Source: an uncultured Shimia sp. (lineage in GTDB: Bacteria > Pseudomonadota > Alphaproteobacteria > Rhodobacterales > Rhodobacteraceae). Taken from it: a stretch of DNA of 39,762 bases. The stretch lies in contig NZ_CAJXIV010000028.1 in assembly GCF_913054185.1 (NCBI RefSeq), forward strand, positions 1 to 39,762, read 5' to 3'. The translations under genes were made by a program, and so were the position numbers. Positions 33,282 through 39,762 of the stretch are shown here, piece after piece. Position 1 is the stretch's first letter. Each line of letters opens with the position of its first letter. A model generated the notes under the pieces. It was not told the DNA's origin. It saw nothing but the letters and a program-made list of their open reading frames with translations, and did not search any database.

Positions 33282-34805
33282 ATGAACGACATGACCCACA
33301 CAGAGGCAGGCACCTATGTCTCGCCATTTGCAGCTCGCTACGACAATTTCATCGGCGGCGAATTTGTTGCACCGGTCAACGGCCGCTACTTTGACAACGT
33401 CACCCCGATCACCGGCGAGAAAGTCTGCGAAGTCGCGCGCTCTGACGCCGCGGACATCGAAAAAGCACTGGACGCCGCCCATGCCGCCAAAGGCGCCTGG
33501 GGCAAAACCTCTGCGGCTGAACGCTCCAACCTGCTGTTGAAAGTCGCGGACGCCATCGACGCCAACCTGGAGCGCCTCGCGCAAGCAGAGACCTGGGACA
33601 ACGGCAAACCAATCCGCGAAACCATGGCCGCCGACATTCCGCTGTCTGCCGACCACTTCCGCTACTTCGCGGGCGTACTGCGTGGTCAGGAAGGCAACAT
33701 GTCCGAAATCGACGCGGACACCGTAGCGTACCACTTCCACGAGCCTCTGGGCGTTGTGGGCCAGATCATCCCATGGAACTTCTCCATCCTGATGGCCGCT
33801 TGGAAACTGGCACCTGCATTGGCCGCCGGCAACTGCATCGTGCTGAAGCCAGCTGAGCAAACCCCAGCCGCGATCATGATCCTTGCGGAAATCATGTCCG
33901 AATTCCTGCCTGCTGGTGTTCTGAACATCGTAAACGGCTACGGTGCAGAAGTGGGTGCCCCACTGGCTGGCAGCAAGCGCATCGCCAAAATTGCCTTCAC
34001 CGGCTCCACCGCCACCGGCAAAAAGATCATGGAAGCGGCCACCGACAATTTGATCCCGGTCACACTGGAACTGGGCGGCAAATCGCCAAACATCTTCTTC
34101 TCTGATGTCATGGCCAAAGATGACGCCTTCCTCGACAAAGCTGTCGAAGGCTTTGTGCTCTTTGCGTTTAACCAAGGCGAAGTCTGCACCTGCCCATCTC
34201 GCGCGCTGATCCAGGAAGACATCTACGAAGAGTTCATCAAGCGTGCCATCGCCCGCGTTCAGGCCATCAAACAGGGTGACCCGCGTAACCCGGAAACCAT
34301 GGTGGGTGCACAGGCTTCCGTGGAGCAGCAAGAGAAAATTCTCTCCTATCTGACCATCGGGGTTGAAGAAGGTGCCGAAGTGCTGACCGGCGGCGCAGCA
34401 GCCAAATTCAACGGTGAGCTTTCAGGTGGCAACTACATCCAACCCACCATCCTGAAGGGCCACAACAAGATGCGCGTCTTCCAGGAAGAGATCTTTGGCC
34501 CGGTTGTCTCCGTGACAACCTTCAAAACCGAAGAAGAGGCCCTCGAGATTGCAAATGACACCATGTACGGCCTCGGCGCCGGTGTTTGGTCGCGTGACGC
34601 CAACACCTGTTACCGCTTTGGCCGCGCCATCGAAGCTGGCCGTGTTTGGGTGAACAACTACCACGCGTATCCGGCCCACGCAGCGTTTGGTGGCTACAAA
34701 CAGTCCGGGATTGGCCGCGAAAACCACAAGATGATGCTGGACCACTACCAGCAGACTAAAAACATCCTGATGAGCTACAACCCAAACAAGTTGGGCTTCT
34801 TCTAG
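33282..34805 (+). CDS. NAD-dependent acetaldehyde/aldehyde dehydrogenase (ExaC/AcoD type)
   Basis: A 507-residue aldehyde dehydrogenase, with GAGGAG upstream of ATG 33282. Asn166 (PWNFSIL), Glu263 (LELGGKSPN) and catalytic Cys302 followed by a second Cys at 304 ([11 protein letters not shown]) are seen. The GEVCTCPSR motif and the C-terminal [16 protein letters not shown] segment are characteristic of the ExaC/AcoD group that oxidises acetaldehyde and other short aldehydes. This points to ethanol or other alcohol use. It is the only structural gene after the GAF-Fis regulator and is closed by a strong terminator. Confidence 0.9.
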   Translation: MNDMTHTEAGTYVSPFAARYDNFIGGEFVAPVNGRYFDNVTPITGEKVCEVARSDAADIEKALDAAHAAKGAWGKTSAAERSNLLLKVADAIDANLERLAQAETWDNGKPIRETMAADIPLSADHFRYFAGVLRGQEGNMSEIDADTVAYHFHEPLGVVGQIIPWNFSILMAAWKLAPALAAGNCIVLKPAEQTPAAIMILAEIMSEFLPAGVLNIVNGYGAEVGAPLAGSKRIAKIAFTGSTATGKKIMEAATDNLIPVTLELGGKSPNIFFSDVMAKDDAFLDKAVEGFVLFAFNQGEVCTCPSRALIQEDIYEEFIKRAIARVQAIKQGDPRNPETMVGAQASVEQQEKILSYLTIGVEEGAEVLTGGAAAKFNGELSGGNYIQPTILKGHNKMRVFQEEIFGPVVSVTTFKTEEEALEIANDTMYGLGAGVWSRDANTCYRFGRAIEAGRVWVNNYHAYPAHAAFGGYKQSGIGRENHKMMLDHYQQTKNILMSYNPNKLGFF

Positions 34806-34831
34806 GATCGCCTTCCCCCGTGAGGAAACTT

Positions 34832-34862
34832 CCCCCGCTGCATCTGTGGCGGGGGCTTTTTT
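34832..34862. terminator. Strong terminator shared by ALDH and globin genes
   Basis: CCCCCGC (34832-34838) pairs with GCGGGGG (34849-34855), followed by C and six T (34857-34862). The T run includes the first bases of the TAA (minus strand) of the convergent globin gene, so it terminates the aldehyde dehydrogenase transcript at the very end of the opposite gene. Confidence 0.85.
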
Positions 34863-35274
34863 ATGCTTGCTCAGAACCGGCGCCAATCATCACATCGGCC
34901 AAGGTCCCATAGGCCGCAACCCAGGCCATTTGCACATCCTCTGTGAACGCCTCGCCAAGCCCCTGATGTAACGCCCACATTAATGCTTCGCCGACACATG
35001 TGTAGTGCGCGGGTGTCACCCCATACCCACTATGCCGCTGCCCCAATGCAACAACCGCAGGCAAAAACCGCCCCGGTGCGTTGAGGCATTTCATCACCAA
35101 CTCCAACATCTGCATAAACTTTTTCTTTTGCCCGCCCATGTCCTCGGCAAACAGAGGCCGCAACTGCGGCTCCAGATCAAACAATCGGCCATAAAACAGA
35201 TCCGCAATGTCTTCTGAAATCGGCGTCACCTTCCGAAAGCTGTCGTGCACCAAATTGATCTGTTCAGGGGTCAT
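34861..35274 (-). CDS. Single-domain bacterial hemoglobin (Vitreoscilla type)
   Basis: A 137-residue globin without a reductase domain. ATG 35274 (AAGGA upstream) is preferred over the earlier in-frame start at 35364. Alignment by eye to Vitreoscilla hemoglobin places proximal His81 (LGQRHSGYGV), B10 Tyr28 (ADLFYGRLF), E7 Gln49 (GGQKKKF) and the partner Tyr91 (AHYTCVGEALMWAL). The C-terminal AYGTLADVMI matches the H helix. Likely role: oxygen or nitric oxide binding/detoxification in the cytosol. It is monocistronic, facing the aldehyde dehydrogenase gene. Confidence 0.88.
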   Translation of the reverse strand: MTPEQINLVHDSFRKVTPISEDIADLFYGRLFDLEPQLRPLFAEDMGGQKKKFMQMLELVMKCLNAPGRFLPAVVALGQRHSGYGVTPAHYTCVGEALMWALHQGLGEAFTEDVQMAWVAAYGTLADVMIGAGSEQA

Positions 35275-35501
35275 CTCAAGGATCCTTCGCAAAGGTAGCA
35301 ATTTGAGCCTACACCAGATTTTTGATGGCAAGTCGCGAAACTTGCCCTTCGCCACCACGCCCATTGGTCCGCACTACCTTGCACACTCAAAAACCCAGTC
35401 GCGCCCCACTGTTGCGTCCCGTCTGTGGCGCGAGCCTGCAAAGCATCCCCATGCCACAGAGAACCTTCGCAAGCCACGCCCATCGGGGTCGCCGTTTCGA
35501 T

Positions 35502-35723
35502 TTAATGCGCCTGCCTCCGATACGCCTCCACGGGCAGTCCACCGATGCCCCAATCCTCCAGCGCAACCTCAGTGATCACCACAAAGGTGGTTGCTGGGCT
35601 TTTGCCCAATACGCTCTGTAGCAGGTCCGTGACCCCTGCAATCAATTCGGCCTTTTGATCCGCGCTTGGGCCGTCGCCATTTGGACCACCTTCGCGGGTC
35701 ACTTCGATATTCACATAGGGCAT
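35502..35723 (-). CDS. 4-oxalocrotonate tautomerase-like protein
   Basis: A 73-residue protein starting at ATG 35723; the codon before it is GTG, which could also serve. After Met removal it begins with the catalytic Pro1 (PYVNIEVTREG) of the tautomerase superfamily. The helix SADQKAELIAGVTDLLQSVLG and strand TTFVVITEV complete the beta-alpha-beta unit. The C-terminal EDWGIGGLPVEAYRRQ is as in 4-OT homologues. It is last in a three-gene operon with a GST and an NTF2-like protein. The substrate is unknown. Confidence 0.85.
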   Translation of the reverse strand: MPYVNIEVTREGGPNGDGPSADQKAELIAGVTDLLQSVLGKSPATTFVVITEVALEDWGIGGLPVEAYRRQAH

Positions 35724-35726
35724 CAC

Positions 35727-36107
35727 TCAATCCTCTTGTGGAACGTAGGTGAAGACTTTGGTCACAATGCGCCAGCCAGTACCGTCATCAACCAGCGTGA
35801 GCACATCCAGAAACACACGCCCCATCATGCTCATTTGTGCTGTGACATGTGCCAAACGCTCCCCCGGGAACGCAATTTCCAGAACCCGTTCGCTGCGCGG
35901 ATCACCACGTTTGGCCGGCGGTTCACGCCCATTCACACGGTCCATGTAGGTCTCCAGGTCAAGAAACAACTCATCCCCCGGAGTGGCGCAAACGTAAGCC
36001 AACTGCGGATGAAACACCGTTCGCAACAACACACTGTCTGCCTGATGCAGCCCCTCAAAGTAGGTTTCCATCAGCGCGCCAACGGCTTTGAAATCAGATG
36101 CAGTCAT
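35727..36107 (-). CDS. NTF2-like (SnoaL/lumazine-binding-like) protein
   Basis: A 126-residue cone-fold protein starting at ATG 36107, which overlaps the GST stop (ATGA). Residues 1-40 carry the helical start (FKAVGALMETYFEGLHQADSVLLRTVFHPQL). The strands end in LDVLTLVDDGTGWRIVTKVFTYVP, typical of NTF2-like families (Lumazine_bd_2 type). There is no signal peptide. The enzyme activity, if any, cannot be read from the sequence. It is sandwiched between GST and tautomerase genes with overlapping or near-touching ends. Confidence 0.75.
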   Translation of the reverse strand: MTASDFKAVGALMETYFEGLHQADSVLLRTVFHPQLAYVCATPGDELFLDLETYMDRVNGREPPAKRGDPRSERVLEIAFPGERLAHVTAQMSMMGRVFLDVLTLVDDGTGWRIVTKVFTYVPQED

Positions 36108-36715
36108 TGGATCAGCCCCTCTGCGCGCATCGCACGTTGAGCCGAAGGGCGCGAGGCCACACGGGTCACAAACGCAGCCAGGTGAGGCCACCGCGTAATG
36201 TCGATTTCGGTGAAGTTGGCCCAGTTTGACACCACGAACAAATAGGCGTCAGCCACAGAAAACCGGTTAGAAACCAGCCATTTTCGGCCATCTTTCAACT
36301 GTGCTTCGATCAGATCAAATTTGCTTGCGACCGCGGTGCGCGCAGTGTCTTTGCCAATCTCGGACGTGTCGTTTCGAAACAGCGGCCCAAAGGCCTTGTG
36401 CAACTCGGTTCCAATCCAATTGAGTTGCTCATTCACCCGCGCGCGGTCCAACGTTCCTGCAGCTGGTGCCAAACCCGCCTCAGCGTTGCTGTCCGCGATA
36501 AACTGCAGAATGGCTGGTCCTTCGGTGAGCACGCCGCCTGTGTCCAATTCCAACGCGGGCACATATCCTTTTGGGTTGATCAGGTGATAGTCCGCCCCGG
36601 CTTCGGTGAGCCCCGCCTCGGTGTCTACCATTTCAATGTCATGGGTGAGCCCCACTTCATGTAAAATGATGTGGCTGGCCAACGAGCAGGCTCCGGGTTT
36701 GTAGTACAGTTTCAT
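36104..36715 (-). CDS. Glutathione S-transferase, beta class
   Basis: A 203-residue GST starting at ATG 36715 (CAGGAG upstream). The N-terminal thioredoxin-like domain has the beta-class active site MKLYYKPGACSLASH with Cys10. The glutathione-binding loop is YVPALELDTG with LTEGPAILQFI. The C-terminal helical domain has RFSVADAYLFVVSNW. The operon (GST, NTF2-like, tautomerase) is divergent from a LysR gene that probably controls it. A role in detoxifying or isomerising an electrophile is inferred. Confidence 0.9.
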   Translation of the reverse strand: MKLYYKPGACSLASHIILHEVGLTHDIEMVDTEAGLTEAGADYHLINPKGYVPALELDTGGVLTEGPAILQFIADSNAEAGLAPAAGTLDRARVNEQLNWIGTELHKAFGPLFRNDTSEIGKDTARTAVASKFDLIEAQLKDGRKWLVSNRFSVADAYLFVVSNWANFTEIDITRWPHLAAFVTRVASRPSAQRAMRAEGLIQ

Positions 36716-36787
36716 GGGATGCTCCTGTGATAAAAGATGCCCCATGGCTAAACGCCAAAACCACAAATTGATAATATTGTGTTCTCA

Positions 36788-36818
36788 CCTTAATGATTGA
36801 GAAAATCGATCATTAAGG
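36788..36818. promoter_or_regulatory. LysR-type inverted repeat in the GST-lysR gap
   Basis: CCTTAATGAT (36788-36797) and ATCATTAAGG (36809-36818) are exact 10-base inverse arms separated by 11 bases, an ideal LysR T-N11-A arrangement. The right arm runs into the AAGG ribosome site of the lysR gene (TTG start 36826), so bound protein would block lysR expression directly. Confidence 0.75.
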
Positions 36819-36825
36819 CGCTCTA

Positions 36826-37701
36826 TTGAAACACGATCAACTTTTGGCGTTAGACGCAATTGTCTCAACCGGCACGTTTCGCGGCGCGGCAGAACGGCTG
36901 AACAAGTCCCAATCGGCCGTCAGCCACACAATCCGCCTGCTCGAAGAAGAACTTGAGATTGCGCTGTTCAGCCGCGCAGCCTACCGCCCAGCCCTGACGC
37001 CTGCTGGTGAGGTATTTTATCGTGAAGCCTCTCGTGTTCTGCGTCAGATGCAGGACTTGCGATCAACTGCAGCGCAACTTCGCGCCCGTGTGGAGCCTGA
37101 AGTGAGCCTTGCAGTAACCGCAACGATGGACCTGGATCCGCTGTTGTCCGCATTGACGGATGTTGGCCACAAACACCCCACGACACATATCCGGTTGGCC
37201 ATGGAAATGATGGGTGGGCCAGTGGCCAGGTTGATGGAGGGCAAGGCAGATATCGCGTTGGCTTCGATGGATGGCGTGCCGATGGATGACGTTGAAGCCG
37301 AACCCGTCGCAGAGGTGACAATTCGCCCCGTCGCCAGCCCCAAATTGGACCTGCCCGCCGGCCCCCGTGCACTGTCTGTGTCCGACATGCAAAGCTACAT
37401 CCAAGTTGTCACCGCAGGATCCGGCGGCGACGCCTATACGCAAAGCCGGGACGTCCTACCAGGGGGACGCAAATGGACGGTCTCCGATCTTAGCGCCAAG
37501 AAAAAGGTGATTGTCTCTGGCTTGGGTTGGGGCGGTATGCCGGATCACATGACAATCAATGAACGCCAGGCAGGCGCTTTGCGGCCCCTGAATCTGGCGG
37601 GCTTCCCCCCGCGCCATACGGTCCTTTACAAAATTAGGCGCAGAGATCGCCCCCCGGGCGTTGTCGCCACAGACCTTTGGGAGCGCATTGGGGCTAGTTG
37701 A
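36826..37701 (+). CDS. LysR-family transcription regulator
   Basis: A 291-residue LysR regulator. An in-frame stop at 36814-36816 and the absence of an ATG leave TTG 36826 as the start, with AAGG 7 bases upstream. The N-terminal winged helix (MKHDQLLALDAIVSTGTFRG, LNKSQSAVSHTIRLLEEELE) and linker helix occupy about 1-90. The effector domain follows, with SLAVTATMDLDPLL, MEGKADIALASMDG and the late VIVSGLGWGGMPDHM. It is divergent from the GST operon with a perfect inverted repeat between them, so control of that operon is likely. Confidence 0.88.
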   Translation: MKHDQLLALDAIVSTGTFRGAAERLNKSQSAVSHTIRLLEEELEIALFSRAAYRPALTPAGEVFYREASRVLRQMQDLRSTAAQLRARVEPEVSLAVTATMDLDPLLSALTDVGHKHPTTHIRLAMEMMGGPVARLMEGKADIALASMDGVPMDDVEAEPVAEVTIRPVASPKLDLPAGPRALSVSDMQSYIQVVTAGSGGDAYTQSRDVLPGGRKWTVSDLSAKKKVIVSGLGWGGMPDHMTINERQAGALRPLNLAGFPPRHTVLYKIRRRDRPPGVVATDLWERIGAS

Positions 37702-37838
37702 CTTTCTAAAACGCCCACAGGCTCTCCCCGCCTCCTTCGCACAGAGCCCTATGGCGTATTGGAACCGCACGCAAAACCACGGCGGCTTGCCAGACCCAAC
37801 AACAATCCGCTTGACTCAAAGCGCCCATTGTTTTCAAA

Positions 37839-37851
37839 AATGTCCAACATT
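37839..37851. promoter_or_regulatory. Short palindrome before the second GntR gene
   Basis: AATGTCCAACATT has exact 5-base arms AATGT/ACATT around CCA. It is 19 bases before the GntR start at 37871. The size is typical for a GntR autoregulatory site, but 5-base arms are weak evidence. Confidence 0.3.
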
Positions 37852-37870
37852 ATCTGTTTTGGGCGACAAA

Positions 37871-38542
37871 ATGATCCTTCGGCGCGACACTCAGGAAGAC
37901 GACACCGTCATTGCGATGCTTGCGGCGGCTTTGCGGCGCGACATCTCTTTTGGCACTTTGTTGCCCGACCAAAAGCTCAAACTTCAAAGCCTGCGCGCGC
38001 GTTATGGTGGGTCAAATCACTCCATGCGCGAAACGTTGCGATTGCTCACCGCCGAAGGGCTGGTGGAGGCCACATCTCAGCGCGGATTTCGCGTCGCCTC
38101 AGCAACTGAGGATGACGTGCGAGACATTCTGATGGTGCGGACGGAGATCGAAAAACTGGCCCTCGGCCTCGCCATTGACACAGGAGATGTTGCTTGGGAA
38201 GGCCGCGTAATTGCCGCGCATCATGCGCTTCGCAAAGCTGAAGATGACATCGCCCAAAACGCTGATGATTTGACCGCAATGCAATGGGATGAAGCATGCC
38301 GCGCCTTTTCATATGCGCTTATTGATGCCTGCGGCAGCCCGCGACTGATCGACCTTCAGCGAAAACTATACAATCAAAGCCGCCGGTATCGACTGGCCCT
38401 GCTCCGCGAAGGGCAGCTTGATTTTACGGCTCGTTGCGCCAACCAACGCGCACTTGTCGATGCGGTTTTGACCCGAGACCGTGACGCCGCAATCGCGGCT
38501 TTGGTGGCAGATATCAAGTCTGAACTACAACCAGACATCTAA
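37871..38542 (+). CDS. GntR-family regulator (FCD type)
   Basis: A 223-residue regulator. The start at ATG 37871 is chosen because upstream in-frame codons back to 37661 do not resemble protein. The winged helix is at about 15-75 (AALRRDISFGTLLPDQKLKLQSL, MRETLRLLTAEGLVEATSQRGFRVA). The FCD domain has DILMVRTEIEKLALGLAI, CRAFSYALIDACGSPRLIDL and a late CANQRALVDAVLTRDRD. It precedes an NMT1-type importer operon by 22 bases and probably regulates it. The effector is unknown. Confidence 0.85.
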   Translation: MILRRDTQEDDTVIAMLAAALRRDISFGTLLPDQKLKLQSLRARYGGSNHSMRETLRLLTAEGLVEATSQRGFRVASATEDDVRDILMVRTEIEKLALGLAIDTGDVAWEGRVIAAHHALRKAEDDIAQNADDLTAMQWDEACRAFSYALIDACGSPRLIDLQRKLYNQSRRYRLALLREGQLDFTARCANQRALVDAVLTRDRDAAIAALVADIKSELQPDI

Positions 38543-38564
38543 ATCAGATCATTGGGAGGATAAC

Positions 38565-39578
38565 GTGATCAAACTTACTCGCCGGAAGGCACTGGCCCTG
38601 ATGGGCGGCACTGTTGCAGCAAGCGGTTTGGCCGCGCCTGCATTGGCCATGAACAAGAAAATCAAAGTGGGCGCGCTGCGCTTCACATCCCACTCCGGCA
38701 ACTTCGTGGCCTTTGAGCGCGGATACTTCGCCGAAGCAGGCCTGGATGTGGAATTTGAATTTTTCCAAGCGGCGCAACCAATGGCCGTCGCCATTGCAAG
38801 CGGCGACATCGATTATGCCGTGACCGCGATTTCTGGCGGCCTCATCAGCTTGGCTGACAAAGGCGCAATCAAAGTGATTGGCGGTGCGTTGCAAGAAGAA
38901 GCGGGCATTGATGGGCAGAAATACCTGATCTCCGATGCCTCGTATCAAGCCGGCGTCAAAAGCCTCAAAGACCTGGATGGCAAGAAATACGCCGTCACCC
39001 AAGCTGGCTCGTCTTTCCACTACATGGGCGCAAAAATGGCGGCGGCCGAGGGCATCAATCTGAACTTCACCCCTTTGCAAAAGGTTGGCGCGATCATCGG
39101 CGCGATGAAGTCTGGTCAGGTGGACGGCTGGTCGATTGTGCCGCACATTGCCAAACCTCTGGCAAAAGCTGGCGCATGGCACATTGCCGGCAACGTCTCG
39201 GACTACATCCCGGACTATCAGGTCACAACCGTGTTCACCTCCGCCAACAATGCGGCCAACGAACGTGGTCAGACCGAAAGCTTCCTGGCTGGCTTCTCCA
39301 AAGGCGTGGATGACTATTCTGCCGCCATGATTGACGGCACTGCGGATCAGGACGCGATGGTCGATCTCATCCACAAATACGTCTACACAGACCGCGAACG
39401 CGCCAAGGCAGCCGGATCCATCATCAACGGAACCATGCGCATCAGTTCCGGTGCGGCGCTGAACGTGGGCTCCGTTCAGGACCAACTGAGCTGGTTCCAA
39501 TCCGAAGGCTTGGTGGACGCAGACATCACCCTCGACACACTTGTAGACAGCTCCTACGTGGAAACAACCGGCGCTTAA
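38565..39578 (+). CDS. NMT1/TauA-type binding protein with Tat signal
   Basis: A 337-residue exported binding protein starting at GTG 38565, with GGGAGG 6 bases upstream. The N terminus is a twin-arginine signal (KLTRRKALALMGG, cut near APALA). The mature protein has the NMT1/THI5-like pattern: ALRFTSHSGNFVAFERGYFAEAGLDVEF, AVAIASGDIDYAVTAISGGL, SLKDLDGKKYAVTQAGSS and MKSGQVDGWSIVPHIA. Relatives bind taurine, sulfonates, nitrate, or thiamine/riboflavin precursors; the cargo here cannot be assigned. The ATPase gene of the same system starts 56 bases later, after a hairpin. Confidence 0.83.
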   Translation: MIKLTRRKALALMGGTVAASGLAAPALAMNKKIKVGALRFTSHSGNFVAFERGYFAEAGLDVEFEFFQAAQPMAVAIASGDIDYAVTAISGGLISLADKGAIKVIGGALQEEAGIDGQKYLISDASYQAGVKSLKDLDGKKYAVTQAGSSFHYMGAKMAAAEGINLNFTPLQKVGAIIGAMKSGQVDGWSIVPHIAKPLAKAGAWHIAGNVSDYIPDYQVTTVFTSANNAANERGQTESFLAGFSKGVDDYSAAMIDGTADQDAMVDLIHKYVYTDRERAKAAGSIINGTMRISSGAALNVGSVQDQLSWFQSEGLVDADITLDTLVDSSYVETTGA

Positions 39579-39587
39579 ACGCCCTCA

Positions 39588-39613
39588 GGCGGGGCTGCCT
39601 GGGCCGCCCCGCC
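39588..39613 (+). other. Hairpin between binding protein and ATPase genes
   Basis: GGCGGGGC (39588-39595) pairs with GCCCCGCC (39606-39613) across a 10-base loop, starting 9 bases after the binding-protein stop. There is no T run; it probably stabilises or attenuates, as at the same position in the other two importer operons here. Confidence 0.5.
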
Positions 39614-39634
39614 GCAGACTTCTTGAGGCACAAC

Positions 39635-39762
39635 ATGGACATCAGGCTTGATGGCATTGGCCATTCCTATGATGGCGTTGAGGTGATGCGCGACATCACA
39701 CTCGACATCCCAAACCAACAAATCATCTGCATTGTCGGGCCGTCAGGCTGCGGAAAATCGAC
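39635..39762 (+). CDS. ABC transporter ATPase, truncated by the window end
   Basis: Only the first 42 codons are present. From ATG 39635 the frame reads an ATPase N terminus (MDIRLDGIGHSYDGVEVMRD) and reaches Walker A GPSGCGKS before the sequence stops. The GPSGCGKST form is typical of nitrate/sulfonate/taurine-type ATPases (SsuB/TauB), matching the NMT1-type binding protein upstream. Confidence 0.85.
   Translation, partial: MDIRLDGIGHSYDGVEVMRDITLDIPNQQIICIVGPSGCGKS

Noticed and set aside
33141..34331. Minus-strand frame of 396 codons opposite the aldehyde dehydrogenase
   Set aside because: It is a shadow of a gene with complete catalytic residues; a similar 391-codon shadow lies opposite the GAF-Fis gene (32138-33313).

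Overview
The window looks like a chromosomal accessory stretch from a marine alphaproteobacterium of the Roseobacter group (Rhodobacteraceae). This is inferred from the moderately high GC, the dense ABC-importer content, the FCD-type GntR regulators, the hydroxyproline gene set and ATGA/TGATG-coupled operons. No rRNA, tRNA or CRISPR was seen.

Layout. (1) 1-1230: no convincing gene, then a decayed IS3-family element on the minus strand. (2) 1412-5354: a periplasmic solute-binding protein whose stop overlaps the start of a 902-residue hybrid histidine kinase, facing a single-domain response regulator across a perfect hairpin. (3) 5403-6200: poorly explained DNA with one doubtful minus-strand ORF. 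(4) 6390-9281: a secreted small protein followed by exbB, exbD, a second exbD and a TonB-like gene, then an RTX Ca-binding protein (9707-10570). (5) 10832-14055: a hybrid kinase and an OmpR-type regulator on the minus strand, divergent from phnD-phnC-phnE-phnE and a class-IIA HAD phosphatase (14311-18743). There is no C-P lyase in the window, so the cargo may be a phosphorylated or phosphonate compound processed by the phosphatase.

(6) 18767-32006 is the centrepiece: a hydroxyproline (Hyp) catabolic island. It has an M24 prolidase, an amino-acid ABC importer (binding protein, two permeases, ATPase), a pyrroline-4-hydroxy-2-carboxylate deaminase, a 4-Hyp epimerase, a D-Hyp dehydrogenase, an enolase-superfamily cis-3-Hyp dehydratase, a proline-racemase homologue of trans-3-Hyp dehydratase type, a ketimine (pyrroline-2-carboxylate) reductase, a GntR regulator and a 2-oxoglutarate semialdehyde dehydrogenase. 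A 15-bp palindrome, TGGATACAGTATCCA, recurs in perfect or degraded form before the prolidase, importer, reductase, GntR and dehydrogenase genes. This defines a likely GntR regulon within the window. trans-4-Hyp would flow epimerase -> D-Hyp dehydrogenase -> deaminase -> semialdehyde dehydrogenase -> 2-oxoglutarate. The 3-Hyp isomers would flow dehydratases -> pyrroline-2-carboxylate -> L-proline.

(7) 32198-34805: a GAF-Fis regulator lacking an AAA+ domain, a perfect operator-like palindrome, and an ExaC/AcoD-type aldehyde dehydrogenase, ended by a strong terminator shared with a convergent Vitreoscilla-type globin gene. (8) 35502-37701: a minus-strand operon (GST, NTF2-like, 4-OT-like tautomerase) divergent from a LysR gene with a perfect 10+11+10 inverted repeat at its start. 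(9) 37871-39762: a GntR regulator, a Tat-exported NMT1/TauA-type binding protein and a truncated ABC ATPase running off the window.
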